A DNA stretch of 64,000 nt from Azospirillum sp. OGB3 (lineage in GTDB: Bacteria > Pseudomonadota > Alphaproteobacteria > Azospirillales > Azospirillaceae). This document shows positions 36,031-44,415 of the stretch, piece after piece. Each line of letters begins with the position of its first letter. Position 1 is the first letter of the stretch. A program made the position numbers and the translations under genes. The notes under the pieces were generated by a model. That model did not search any database. It saw only the letters and a program-made list of their open reading frames with translations, and had not been told where the DNA came from. Location: the NCBI RefSeq assembly GCF_014192915.1, contig NZ_JACHYN010000005.1, positions 248,001-312,000 of the forward strand. Direction: 5' to 3'.

Positions 36031-38019
36031 TCACGGAGTGCGGGCGTTGGACCGGCCGAGCAGCCAGACCAGATAGGGGCCGGCGAGCAGCGCGGCGAAC
36101 AGGCCCAGCGGCAATTGATAGGGGAAGGCGACGGTTCGGGCCAGCCAGTCCGACACCACCATCAGCCCGGCGCCGATCAGAACGGCCCCGATCCCCTGCT
36201 GGAGCGGACGGCCCAGCCCGGCCAGCCGGGCGAGGTGCGGGGCGATCAGCCCGATGAAGCTCAGCGGCCCGACAAACAGCGCCGCCGCCGCGGTCAGCAG
36301 CCCGGCCAGCAGCACCAGCAGGGCGCGGCAACGCCGCACCGGCAACCCGACGGACCGCGCCGTCACGTCGCCCAGCGGCAGGATCTCCAGCCACTTGGCG
36401 GCCAGCGGCAGGGTTGCCAGCAGAAGCAGCGCCACACCGGCGCAGAACCAAGCGTCGCCCGGACCGGCCTCGTTGGTCGATCCGCTCAGCCAGCGCAGCA
36501 GGGCAAAGGCCTGCGGCGTGCCGGTGGCGATGACCGCGGTCAGGACGGCGCTGCACAGGGCGCTCATGGCGATCCCAGCCAGCAAAAGCCGCTCCGGACC
36601 GAAGCCGGCGCGCAGCGACAGGGCCAGCATGGCGGCCAGCGTCAGCACCGCCCCCGCCGCCGACGCGGCAAGCTGCACGCCGAAGCCGGGTGCCGCGACG
36701 AGGAACAGCGCGGCGGTCAGCCCGACCCCCGCCCCGGTGCCGACGCCGAGGATCTCCGGGCTGGCCAGCGGATTGGCGGTGACCCGCTGCAACAGCATTC
36801 CGGCGGCGGCCAGCATCGCCCCCGCCGCCGCCGCGACCGCCACGCGGGGGCCGCGCCAGCCCAGCAGCGTGTCAAGCAGCGGGCCAGTGGACAGCGTCCA
36901 GCCGCCCGGCCCGGTGCCGACCGTGAGCGCGAGGCCCACGGCAACGGCGCCGAGGACGGCGAACAGGGCGATCAGCCGGTGGGGGTGCGGGCTGCGGCGC
37001 GACGGCGCGGGACGGCTGTTCAGCGACGGCCATTCGAACATGCGCAGGCGCGGCAGCAGCCACAGCAGCAGCGGGCCGCCGAGCAGCGCCGTCGCCGCTC
37101 CGGTCGGCACCCGCTCCCCGTCCACGCCGGCCAGAAGCTGCACCAGCCCGTCGGTCAGCCAGAGCAGCAGCGCGCCGATCAGCGGTGCGGCGACCAGCCT
37201 CTGGCCCTGGGTCCGCGCGCCGCTGAGATGCGCCAGGGCGGGTGCGGCCAGCCCGACGAAGCCGATCACCCCGACCTCCGCCGTCACGCTGGCCGCCAGC
37301 CAGACCGCGACCCCGATGACGCCGAAGCGCGTGGCGTTGAGGGCGACGCCCAGGCTGCGAGCGCTGGCGTCGTCCAACCCCAGGATGGCCAGCGGGCGCA
37401 TCAGCAGAAAGGCGGCCCCGACGCCGATCGCCAGCCGGACGGCGATGGTCAGCGTCGGCCCCCAGCTCTGCTGGGCCAGCGCGCCGCCGCCCCAGATGAA
37501 GATGGAGAAGAGGTATTCGCCGTTGGCGAGAATCAGCGCGGCGCTGCCCATCGTCGCGGTCAGGGCGACCATCATGCCGGCCAGCACGACGGCCACCGGC
37601 TCCAGCCCGCGCCGCCACGTCATGGCGAGGATCAGCCCGACCGCCGCCAGCCCGCCGGCCAGCGCCACCCCCTCCCGTGCGCCGTCCATCAGCGCCGGGG
37701 CGTAGAGCATCCCCAGCGTCAAAGCGAGCTGGGCGCCCGCCGACACGCCGAGCGTCGAGGGCTCGGCCAGCGGGTTGCGCAGCACGCGCTGGAGCAGCAG
37801 CCCCGACAGGCCGAGCGCCGCCCCAGCAACCAGCGCCACCGCGATCCGCGGCAGCACGGAGTGATAGAGGATGACGCCGTCCAGCCACGCGGCGTCCGGC
37901 GGCAAGGGCATGGATGGCGCCGCGGCGTGCCCGGCGACCTGCCAAGCGGACAGCGCGGCGGCGGCCAGCGCCAGCCCGCTCCACAGCAGGATTCGGTTGA
38001 GTCCCACGCGCTCAGCCAT
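36031..38019 (-). CDS. fhuB: Fe(III)-siderophore ABC permease FhuB (double FecCD)
   Basis: Inner-membrane permease of 662 residues, equal to two fused FecCD modules as in FhuB of the hydroxamate importer. The first module has LPRIAVALVAGAALGLSGLLLQRVLRNPLAEPSTLGVSAGAQLALTLG and GVIGFVGLAAPALAHL. The second has GPRVAVAAAAGAMLAAAGMLLQRVTANPLASPEILGVGTGAGVG and GPLSFIGLIAPHLARLAG. A cytoplasmic linker rich in Ser, Pro and Arg separates them near residue 340. The start overlaps the fhuD stop by eight bases. Confidence 0.94.
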   Translation of the reverse strand: MAERVGLNRILLWSGLALAAAALSAWQVAGHAAAPSMPLPPDAAWLDGVILYHSVLPRIAVALVAGAALGLSGLLLQRVLRNPLAEPSTLGVSAGAQLALTLGMLYAPALMDGAREGVALAGGLAAVGLILAMTWRRGLEPVAVVLAGMMVALTATMGSAALILANGEYLFSIFIWGGGALAQQSWGPTLTIAVRLAIGVGAAFLLMRPLAILGLDDASARSLGVALNATRFGVIGVAVWLAASVTAEVGVIGFVGLAAPALAHLSGARTQGQRLVAAPLIGALLLWLTDGLVQLLAGVDGERVPTGAATALLGGPLLLWLLPRLRMFEWPSLNSRPAPSRRSPHPHRLIALFAVLGAVAVGLALTVGTGPGGWTLSTGPLLDTLLGWRGPRVAVAAAAGAMLAAAGMLLQRVTANPLASPEILGVGTGAGVGLTAALFLVAAPGFGVQLAASAAGAVLTLAAMLALSLRAGFGPERLLLAGIAMSALCSAVLTAVIATGTPQAFALLRWLSGSTNEAGPGDAWFCAGVALLLLATLPLAAKWLEILPLGDVTARSVGLPVRRCRALLVLLAGLLTAAAALFVGPLSFIGLIAPHLARLAGLGRPLQQGIGAVLIGAGLMVVSDWLARTVAFPYQLPLGLFAALLAGPYLVWLLGRSNARTP

Positions 38020-38908
38020 GACGGACGGTCTCCGGCCGCAGCAGGGCGGCGGTGACGAGGCGGGCGAAGCGCAGGGCCGCCGGAAGCCCGCCGAAATGGT
38101 TGACCGGCTCGATCACGCTCACCCGCCGCTCCCGAACCATCGGCAGGGCCTGCCACAGGGCGCTGTCGTCCAGCCCCCGCACCACGTCGGGCGGCAGCGG
38201 CGGAACGACGACGGTGACGGCGTCCGGCATGCGGGCCAGCGCCTCGATCCCCAGCGGTGCCGCGGCGCTGTAGCTGGAGTGCGAGGCCCAGGCGTTGCGC
38301 AGCCCCAACCGCTGGAGAACCGCGCCGAACATGCTGTCGTCGCCGAAGGCGCGGACATGGCGGGCGTCGCCGAAATTGATCGCCAGCACCGGACGGCGGA
38401 CGACGCCGTGCAGGGAGTCGCCCAGCCGGGCGATCTCCGCGTCGGCCCCGGCGACGAAGGCGCGGGCCTCCGCCTCCCGGCCCAGCGCGCGGCCCAGCGC
38501 CAGCGCCGCTTCGGCGGCGCGCGTGTAAGGCGGCTCGCCCGGGAGGTAGATCGGCAGCGACAGCGTTTCCGCCACCCGCTCCAGGCTGGCCCGCTGCCCC
38601 TCGTAGTAATTGGAGGTGAGGATGAGGTCCGGCTCGGCCAGCGTCAGCGCCTCGTAGTTCGGCGTGCCGCGCAGGCCGAGGTCGATCACCGGGTCCGGGA
38701 CCTCCGGCTCGACGACGGTCTTGCGGAACTGGATCAGCTCGGTCGCGGCGACCGGCACGATGCCGAGCGCCAGCGCCGTCTCCAGCCCCGCCCAGTCGAT
38801 GGCGGCGACCCGCCGCCCGGACGCGGCGTGCCCGAGGCGGGGCAGCAGCACCGCTCCGGCGGCCAGCCCCAGCGCGCGGCGGCGGGTGAACGTGGCGCGT
38901 CCCGTCAC
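38012..38908 (-). CDS. fhuD: Fe(III)-siderophore substrate-binding protein FhuD-like
   Basis: Periplasmic binding protein of 298 residues, class III with a TroA/FhuD fold. The N-terminus FTRRRALGLAAGAVLLPRLGHA is a Tat-type signal, as in FhuD. The mature part reads RVAAIDWAGLETALALGIVPVAATELIQFRKTVVEPEVPDPVIDLGLRGTPNYEALTLAEPDLILTS, with later LHGVVRRPVLAINFGDARHVRAFGDDSMFGAVLQRLGLRNAW. The GTG at 38908 overlaps the fhuC stop (GTGA) and gives the signal peptide directly. It probably binds ferric hydroxamates. Confidence 0.92.
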   Translation of the reverse strand: MTGRATFTRRRALGLAAGAVLLPRLGHAASGRRVAAIDWAGLETALALGIVPVAATELIQFRKTVVEPEVPDPVIDLGLRGTPNYEALTLAEPDLILTSNYYEGQRASLERVAETLSLPIYLPGEPPYTRAAEAALALGRALGREAEARAFVAGADAEIARLGDSLHGVVRRPVLAINFGDARHVRAFGDDSMFGAVLQRLGLRNAWASHSSYSAAAPLGIEALARMPDAVTVVVPPLPPDVVRGLDDSALWQALPMVRERRVSVIEPVNHFGGLPAALRFARLVTAALLRPETVRHG

Positions 38909-39699
38909 AGCACGCAACCGATCGGCTTGCCGGTCACCGGGTGCGGGACGGTCGTCATGGCAAGGCGGTAGATGGCCCCCAACGTCTCGCCGGTCATGAT
39001 GGCGTCCGGCGTGCCCTGGGCGATCAGCGCGCCGTTGCGCATCGCCAGGATCTCGTCGCAGACGCTGGCCGCCATGTTGATGTCGTGAAGCACGATGACC
39101 GCGCCGATGCCGCGCGCCCGGCTCAGCCGGCGCACCAGCCCCAGCAGCTCCACCTGGCTGGCGATGTCCAGCGCCGAGGTCGGCTCGTCGAGCAGCAGGC
39201 CGCGCGTGTCCTGCGCCAGCATCATGGCCAGCCAGACGCGCTGCCGCTCGCCGCCCGACAGGCTGTCGACCAGCCGGTCGGCGAAAGCGTCCAGGTGGGT
39301 TTCGGCGATGGCCTCCGCCACCTTGGCGGCGTCCTCCGCCCCGAAGCGGCCGAGCGCGCCGTGCCAGGGAAAGCGGCCGAGCGCCACCAGCTCCCGCACC
39401 GTCATGCCCTCGGCCGGCGGGGTGAATTGCGGCATGTAGGCGACGGTGCGCGCGAAGTCGCGGTCGCCGATCCGCGCCAGATCCGTTCCCAGGCAGCGGA
39501 TGCTTCCACCGCCCGGCGGCTGCTGGCGGGCCAGCAGGCGGATCAGCGTGCTCTTGCCCGACCCGTTGGGGCCGACCAGCCCATAGATCCGCCCCTGCTC
39601 CAGCCGCAGCGAGAGGCCGGACAGGATCGCCCGTCCGGCAACGGAGAAGCTCACGCCCGCGAGGTCGTAGAGGGGTTGGGTCTGGTCCGGGCTGGTCAT
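38905..39699 (-). CDS. fhuC: Fe(III)-siderophore ABC ATPase FhuC
   Basis: ATPase of 264 residues with Walker A GPNGSGKST (about 43-51), signature LSGGERQRVWLAMMLAQDTRGLLLDEPTSALD and H-loop VLHDINMA. The FhuC stretch AYMPQFTPPAEGMTVRELVALGRFPWHGALGRF is clear. The gene lies 59 bases after the TonB receptor, with a hairpin between them, and overlaps fhuD. Confidence 0.94.
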   Translation of the reverse strand: MTSPDQTQPLYDLAGVSFSVAGRAILSGLSLRLEQGRIYGLVGPNGSGKSTLIRLLARQQPPGGGSIRCLGTDLARIGDRDFARTVAYMPQFTPPAEGMTVRELVALGRFPWHGALGRFGAEDAAKVAEAIAETHLDAFADRLVDSLSGGERQRVWLAMMLAQDTRGLLLDEPTSALDIASQVELLGLVRRLSRARGIGAVIVLHDINMAASVCDEILAMRNGALIAQGTPDAIMTGETLGAIYRLAMTTVPHPVTGKPIGCVL

Positions 39700-39727
39700 C
39701 GGTCTTTCTGGATGTTCCTATTGGAGA

Positions 39728-39750
39728 CCCTCTCCCGGGGCGGGAGAGGG
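39728..39750. repeat. CT/GA-rich hairpin between receptor and fhuC
   Basis: CCCTCTCCCG at 39728-39737 pairs perfectly with CGGGAGAGGG at 39741-39750 around a 3-base loop. Inside the leftward operon it could attenuate transcription or protect RNA ends after the receptor gene. Its core is nearly identical to the hairpins at 4375 and 26041. Confidence 0.65.
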
Positions 39751-39758
39751 GGTTCACG

Positions 39759-41912
39759 TCACCACGTCATGTTGACGGTCAGCAGAGCCGTCCGCCCCTC
39801 GGCGTAGCCGCAGGAAAACTGGGTCTGGCAGCTCGCCACATACTCCTTGTCGAACAGGTTGGTGACGGCGAGATTCACGCCCCAGGCGGCGGGCTTGTAG
39901 CCGATCCGCGCGTCGAAGACGGTGGCGGCGGGGACCTTCAGCGTGTTCTCGTTGTCGGCCCAGGACGAGCCGACGTAGCGCACGCCGCCGCCCACCGACA
40001 CGCCGTCCAGCGCGTTTTCCCGGAAGGTGTAGTCGAGGAAGGCCGAGCCCTGGACCTGCGGCACGATATAGGGGGTCTTGCCGATCAGCGCCGGGTTGGC
40101 GTCCTTCTTGATGTCGAGGTCGAGCGCGGTGAAGGAGGCGACCGCCTTCAGGTTCGGCGTGATGTTGGCCTTGGCCTCAAGCTCGATGCCGCGCGAATTG
40201 ACCTCGCCCAGCTGCGTCTCGGCGTTGAACGGACCGGTCACCACGTTTGTGCGCGTCAGGTCGAACAGCGCCGCGGTGAAGATGGCGTCCATCCAGGCCG
40301 GGCGGTACTTGACGCCGACCTCGTACTGCTGGCCGGTCTCCGGCTTGAACACGCCGGCGACCGCCGACGATCCCAGCACCGGGTTGAAGAAGGTCGAGGC
40401 GCTGACATAGGGCGTGAGGCCGTTGGCGAACTCGTAGGCCAGACCGGCGCGCCCGCTGAACTTCCCGTCCTTGCCGTCGTAGGCGGGCGTGCCGTCGGCG
40501 TCGGTCGAGGCGATGTCGTAGCGCCCGTTCAGCGTCACCAGGAAGCCCTGTCCGAAGCGCATCTGGTCCTGCAGATAGACGCCGAGCTGACCCATCGTCA
40601 GCTCCTGGTCGATGTAGGAGAAGCGCTGGCCCTGAGCGGCGCCGTAGACCGGGTTGGTGGCGCTGATCGGCGTGGCGGAGCCGGACGCCTGCACCTGATC
40701 CATCTTGAAGTACTTGTAATCGACGCCGACCAGCGCCGTATGGGCGACCGGCCCGGTCTGCCACTTGGATTCGAGCTGGTTGTCGATCAGGAAGGTGTTG
40801 ACCTTGGTCGTGTGCTCGAAATTGATGCGCGACAGAAGGTTGTCCGGGTCGGTCGGCACCGCCGAGAAGCCGTTGTAGCCGAAGGGATAGACCGTGACCT
40901 CATGGACCCGGCTGTAGCCGTAGCGGGCGTTCTGGCGGAAGGTCAGGTCGTTGTCGAAGCGGTGTTCGAACTCGTAGCCGATGGAGGCCTGACGGCGCCG
41001 GAAGGTGTCGATGTCCGGCTCGGTGAAGTTGGCCTTGCGGTCGATGCGCCCGAAGGAGGCCGGCTTCACCGTGCCGACATAGGGCAGGAAGGCGCCGCCG
41101 TTGTGCGTCTCGTCGATGTCGGTGTAGTTGCTCAGCACCGTCAGCGTGCTGCGGTCGTTCGGCGACCACTTGACGCTCGGCGAGATGGTGCCGCGGAAAC
41201 CGTCCGCGAAGTCGGTGTAGCTGTCGCCGCCGGCGATCCGCCCGGTCAGCCGGTAGCTCAGCGTCGGGTCGATGACGCCGCCGATGTCCACGCCGAGATG
41301 GGCGGTGCCGTGCTGGTTGATCCCCGCCTCGACCGAGCGCACCGGCGTGTCGCTTGGCCGCTTGGTGACGTAATTCACCAGGCCGCCGGGGTTGCTGCCA
41401 CCGTAGAGGACGGAGGAGGCGCCGCGCAGCACCTCGATCCGCTCCAGCGTGTAGCTGTCCACGAACTGGCTGCCGAAGCCGTAGCTGTAGAGCTGGAGCC
41501 CGTCCTGGTAGATGCCGGTCTGCGTCGCCTGGAAGCCGCGGATGAAGATCCAGTCGGTGTCGCTGTCCGAGCCGAAGGGCTGGCTGAAGACGCCGGGGGT
41601 GTAGCGCAGCGCCTCGTCGACCTTCTGCGCGCCGCGGTCGTCCATCTCCTCGCGCCCGATCACCGAGACGGATTGCGGGACCGCCTCCAGCGGGATGTCG
41701 GTCTTGGACCCGGTGGCCGAGCGGCCGGGCACATAGCCGCGGACCGGGCTGGTCGCGGTGTCGGCGGCCCGGCTGCCCTCGACGGTCACGGGGGCCAGGA
41801 CCGCCGGGGCGGTGGCGTCCTGCGCCTGGGCGAGCGCCGGCACCAGAAGGGCGGCGAGCGCCGTGCTGCTCAAAAGGAAGCGGATCAGTCGCTTGTTGGA
41901 AATATCACTCAT
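39759..41912 (-). CDS. TonB-dependent ferrisiderophore receptor, FhuA/FoxA-like
   Basis: Outer-membrane receptor of 717 residues without a signalling extension. Signal peptide about 1-31 (ALAQAQDA). The plug begins IPLEAVPQSVSVIGREEMDDRGAQKVDEALRYTPGVFSQPFGSDSDTDWIFIRGFQ and continues LERIEVLRGASSVLYGGSNPGGLVNYVTKRPS, the ferric-siderophore receptor pattern. The barrel ends NLAVTNLFDKEYVASCQTQFSCGYAEGRTALLTVNMTW; the CQTQFSCGY pair is also typical of FhuA/FoxA relatives. It heads the operon with fhuCDB and an ABC exporter, and lies downstream of an AraC regulator and an iron box. Confidence 0.94.
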   Translation of the reverse strand: MSDISNKRLIRFLLSSTALAALLVPALAQAQDATAPAVLAPVTVEGSRAADTATSPVRGYVPGRSATGSKTDIPLEAVPQSVSVIGREEMDDRGAQKVDEALRYTPGVFSQPFGSDSDTDWIFIRGFQATQTGIYQDGLQLYSYGFGSQFVDSYTLERIEVLRGASSVLYGGSNPGGLVNYVTKRPSDTPVRSVEAGINQHGTAHLGVDIGGVIDPTLSYRLTGRIAGGDSYTDFADGFRGTISPSVKWSPNDRSTLTVLSNYTDIDETHNGGAFLPYVGTVKPASFGRIDRKANFTEPDIDTFRRRQASIGYEFEHRFDNDLTFRQNARYGYSRVHEVTVYPFGYNGFSAVPTDPDNLLSRINFEHTTKVNTFLIDNQLESKWQTGPVAHTALVGVDYKYFKMDQVQASGSATPISATNPVYGAAQGQRFSYIDQELTMGQLGVYLQDQMRFGQGFLVTLNGRYDIASTDADGTPAYDGKDGKFSGRAGLAYEFANGLTPYVSASTFFNPVLGSSAVAGVFKPETGQQYEVGVKYRPAWMDAIFTAALFDLTRTNVVTGPFNAETQLGEVNSRGIELEAKANITPNLKAVASFTALDLDIKKDANPALIGKTPYIVPQVQGSAFLDYTFRENALDGVSVGGGVRYVGSSWADNENTLKVPAATVFDARIGYKPAAWGVNLAVTNLFDKEYVASCQTQFSCGYAEGRTALLTVNMTW

Positions 41913-41987
41913 CGCAATCGGCCTCGGACTGTATGCGGCATCCGCGGAACGCCTTCGGACCGGCGGGTCCCGAAGCGCCCTCGTTGT

Positions 41988-42002
41988 TGCGAATGATTAG
42001 CA
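41988..42002. promoter_or_regulatory. putative Fur-type box upstream of the receptor-fhuCDB operon
   Basis: TGCGAATGATTAGCA matches the local consensus at 14 of 15 positions and lies about 75 bases before the receptor ATG at 41912 (leftward). It is one of the two best sites in the window. Confidence 0.8.
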
Positions 42003-42096
42003 TGTGCATGAAGCGGGGCGATTGAACGGTCTTTGGATGGGTTGGACGATCTTCCGGCATTCGTCGGTCCCAGGATGCGTCGGGCGATGTCCCGGC

Positions 42097-42981
42097 TCAG
42101 CCGGTCTGGTTGCGCAGCCACGCGGCGGGGGTGGTGCCGACGATCTGACGGAAGACGCGCGTCAGGTGCGCCTGATCGGAGAAACCCGCCATCACTGCGG
42201 CGGCGGCCAGCGTCATGTCCGATCCGGTCAGAAGGCTCTTGGCCCGTTCGACGCGAACCCGCATCTGCCATTTGTGGGGCGGCAGGCCGGTCGAAGCCTT
42301 GAAGGCGGTGCAGAAATGGGTGGTGGACAAGCCGGTCAGCTCCGCCAGTTCCTGCAGGCGGATGGGACGGCTGCAATGCTCCTCGATGTAGTCGGTGACG
42401 CGCCTCAACTGGCGCGGCGGCAGTTGCCCCCGCTTGCGGTCGGCGACGGGTTCCGCCTGCGCGAGGCCGACGAACAGCGCGGCCATCAGGCTCTCGCCGT
42501 AGAGGTCGTGCAGGTTCGCCGAGGTCCGGCATTCCGCCGCGATCAGGCGGGCCAGCGCGAACAGCCGGTCATCCGCGAAATTCAGCCGTGGCCGCTCCAT
42601 GCCCCGGACGTCCAGCCCGTCCACGAAGCGGCCCCCCAGCACGGACATGTCGAAATGGAGGTCGAGATGGGTGAGTCGGCGGAGGTTCACCGTGCGCGAC
42701 CACACCCGCAGGCCGGCGGGCACATAGCTCAGCGGCTCGCGCCGGCTGAGCCGGCCGGCCTCGCCGCGTCCGGGTGAGGCGGTGACGTGCAATCCGCCCT
42801 CCCCCACCTGATCGAGGACCACCACCAGCCGCGGGGCCTCGGACACATATTCGCCCTGGCCATTCCGGTCGCAGGCGACGTTCCAGAGGTCGGCAATCAT
42901 CCCGTTCCAGGCGCGCCACTGGAGGTCACCGAGGATGGTGAACCCTTCCGTGCTGCTTTGCATTCTGGGATGGAACGGCAT
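42097..42981 (-). CDS. AraC-family regulator, PchR/YbtA-like context
   Basis: Transcriptional activator of 294 residues. An N-terminal effector domain (about 1-180) has no obvious enzyme motif. The C-terminal double helix-turn-helix (about 195-290) reads RRVTDYIEEHCSRPIRLQELAELTGLSTTHFCTAFKASTGLPPHKWQMRVRVERAKSLL and AAAVMAGFSDQAHLTRVFRQIVGTTPAAWLRNQ. The ATG at 42981 follows GGGAGGC; longer frames run into the iron box. It is upstream of, and oriented with, the siderophore receptor operon, the usual arrangement for AraC regulators that sense a ferrisiderophore. Confidence 0.93.
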   Translation of the reverse strand: MPFHPRMQSSTEGFTILGDLQWRAWNGMIADLWNVACDRNGQGEYVSEAPRLVVVLDQVGEGGLHVTASPGRGEAGRLSRREPLSYVPAGLRVWSRTVNLRRLTHLDLHFDMSVLGGRFVDGLDVRGMERPRLNFADDRLFALARLIAAECRTSANLHDLYGESLMAALFVGLAQAEPVADRKRGQLPPRQLRRVTDYIEEHCSRPIRLQELAELTGLSTTHFCTAFKASTGLPPHKWQMRVRVERAKSLLTGSDMTLAAAAVMAGFSDQAHLTRVFRQIVGTTPAAWLRNQTG

Positions 42982-43061
42982 GGATCGGCCTCCCAGCCAC
43001 CGGATTGAACAGTCCCCGGAATCCTTCCCCGAGCCGCCTGACCTATAGGGCAAAAGGCAAT

Positions 43062-43076
43062 TGCGAACAAGTCGCA
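43062..43076. promoter_or_regulatory. putative Fur-type box upstream of the AraC gene
   Basis: TGCGAACAAGTCGCA, 12 of 15 to the local consensus, is a perfect inverted repeat TGCGA N5 TCGCA. It lies 81 bases before the AraC ATG (leftward) and 150 bases before the DUF1810 gene (rightward), so it most likely controls the regulator. Confidence 0.72.
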
Positions 43077-43226
43077 TTCTTATTTACCACCCGGCTACGG
43101 TCGAGGGGGCACGAACGGAGACATCGGGGAGGATTGCCCTGTTGTCGTAAAAGAGCGATCGGTGACCGCGCGACGGCGAGACAGCCAAACGGCAACCGTG
43201 CCGATGCTTCGGGCCAGGAGGGTGGA

Positions 43227-43685
43227 ATGCAGCGCAAGGACCCGTTCGATCTTCAGCGGTTCGTGAACGCACAGGACCCGGTGTTCGCAACCGTGCTGGA
43301 AGAACTTCAGGGCGGGCGCAAGCGCAGCCATTGGATGTGGTTCGTTTTCCCGCAGCTGCGCGGCCTTGGCCGCTCGACGACCGCGGAGTTCTACGGCATC
43401 GCCTCCCTCGAAGAGGCGCGGGCTTATCTGGCGCATCCATCTCTTGGCCCGCGACTGGAAAAAGCGACCCGGGCCGTTCTGGCGATCCAGGGGCAAACGC
43501 TTCCTGCGATCTTCGGGTCTCCGGACGACATGAAGTTCCACTCCTCCATGACGCTGTTCGCCTTGGCCGCGGAAGAGGCCGCCACTCCCTACCGGGAAGC
43601 GCTCGCCCGCCACACCGAAGGCCGAATGGACAGGGCCACGCTGGAGTTGTTGGAGCGTCACCGGGCAACCGGACCGATGCCCTGA
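43227..43685 (+). CDS. DUF1810 family protein
   Basis: Small protein of 152 residues matching DUF1810 along its length: DPFDLQRFVNAQDPVFATVLEELQGGRKRSHWMWFVFPQLRGLGRSTTAEFYGIASLEEARAYLAHPSLGPRL and the later IFGSPDDMKFHSSMTLFALAA. These proteins are widespread, single-domain and of unknown function; some are annotated calpastatin by old transfer. GGAGGG before the ATG at 43227 fixes the start. It lies among iron genes without an obvious functional link. Confidence 0.9.
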   Translation: MQRKDPFDLQRFVNAQDPVFATVLEELQGGRKRSHWMWFVFPQLRGLGRSTTAEFYGIASLEEARAYLAHPSLGPRLEKATRAVLAIQGQTLPAIFGSPDDMKFHSSMTLFALAAEEAATPYREALARHTEGRMDRATLELLERHRATGPMP

Positions 43686-43841
43686 CAGAGGGGGTGTTCG
43701 CAGAGGACACTCAGGTCGCGTCCCAAGGCCCAACCTCAAGGCCGAACTCGACGCGCGCCTCTCCCGACTACAGGACGTTCCCAGACCGCCACCCCCTCAC
43801 CCCCTCATGGCAAAGATTTTTTCTCCGGTCGATCTATCGAT

Positions 43842-43856
43842 TGCGAATGATTCGCA
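43842..43856. promoter_or_regulatory. putative Fur-type box upstream of the ECF sigma gene
   Basis: TGCGAATGATTCGCA is a perfect 7-1-7 palindrome (TGCGAAT, G, ATTCGCA) and was used as the reference for the other sites. It lies 52 bases before the sigma factor ATG at 43909. Confidence 0.85.
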
Positions 43857-43908
43857 TTCATGGTTAGGAGTGGCCTTCACGGTTCTGGGAACGGGTGTTG
43901 CCGAGGTC

Positions 43909-44415
43909 ATGGCTGAACGAGACCGGTCATCCCTGCTGGGTCTGCTGCTCGACCATTATGAGGAGGTGACGGGCCATCTGGCCCGGCGCCTGGGGTCGCT
44001 GTGCCTGGCCGAGGACGTCGTGCAGGACACCTACCTGCGCCTGCGCAGCCTGACCGCGCTGCCGGAGATCGACAATCCCCGTTCCTACCTGTACCGCATG
44101 GCCGACAACATCGCGCTGGACCGGATGCGCGCGGAAGCGCGTCGGGGGCGCCGTTTCGCCCCGGCGGAACTGGGGCTCGACCGTCCGTTGGACGAGCCGG
44201 ACGCCGAGACGACGCTGGAGCACAAGCAGCGGCTCGAGCGGCTGAGCCGGGCGCTGGACGAACTGCCTCCGCGCTGCCGGGAGGTGTTTCTGCTTCACAA
44301 ATTTGACGGCTTGAGCCATGCCGACATCGCCGCCCGCCTCGGCATCTCGCGCAGCATGGTGGAGAAGCATGTCATGAAAGCCTTGGCCCATTGCCGCGAC
44401 CGGCTGGCGCTGTGA
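43909..44415 (+). CDS. ECF sigma factor, FecI/FpvI type
   Basis: Iron-starvation sigma factor of 168 residues, normal FecI length. Region 2 is LLDHYEEVTGHLARRLGSLCLAEDVVQDTYLRLRSL...PRSYLYRMADNIALDRMRAE, and region 4 is LERLSRALDELPPRCREVFLLHKFDGLSHADIAARLGISRSMVEKHVMKALAHCRDRL. The HADIAARLGISRSMVEKH helix is typical of FecI. An in-frame ATG at 43807 would place the Fur-type box inside the gene, so I use 43909. The stop overlaps the anti-sigma start (TGATG). It should direct transcription of the receptor gene downstream. Confidence 0.94.
   Translation: MAERDRSSLLGLLLDHYEEVTGHLARRLGSLCLAEDVVQDTYLRLRSLTALPEIDNPRSYLYRMADNIALDRMRAEARRGRRFAPAELGLDRPLDEPDAETTLEHKQRLERLSRALDELPPRCREVFLLHKFDGLSHADIAARLGISRSMVEKHVMKALAHCRDRLAL

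Noticed and set aside
42982-43077. Longer AraC protein starting at 43077
   Set aside because: The start would overlap the iron box at 43062-43076; the ATG at 42981 has a good ribosome site.
43807-43908. Longer N-terminus of the ECF sigma factor from an ATG at 43807
   Set aside because: The perfect 7-1-7 iron box at 43842-43856 would lie inside the coding region, and the extra 34 residues do not belong to the FecI family.
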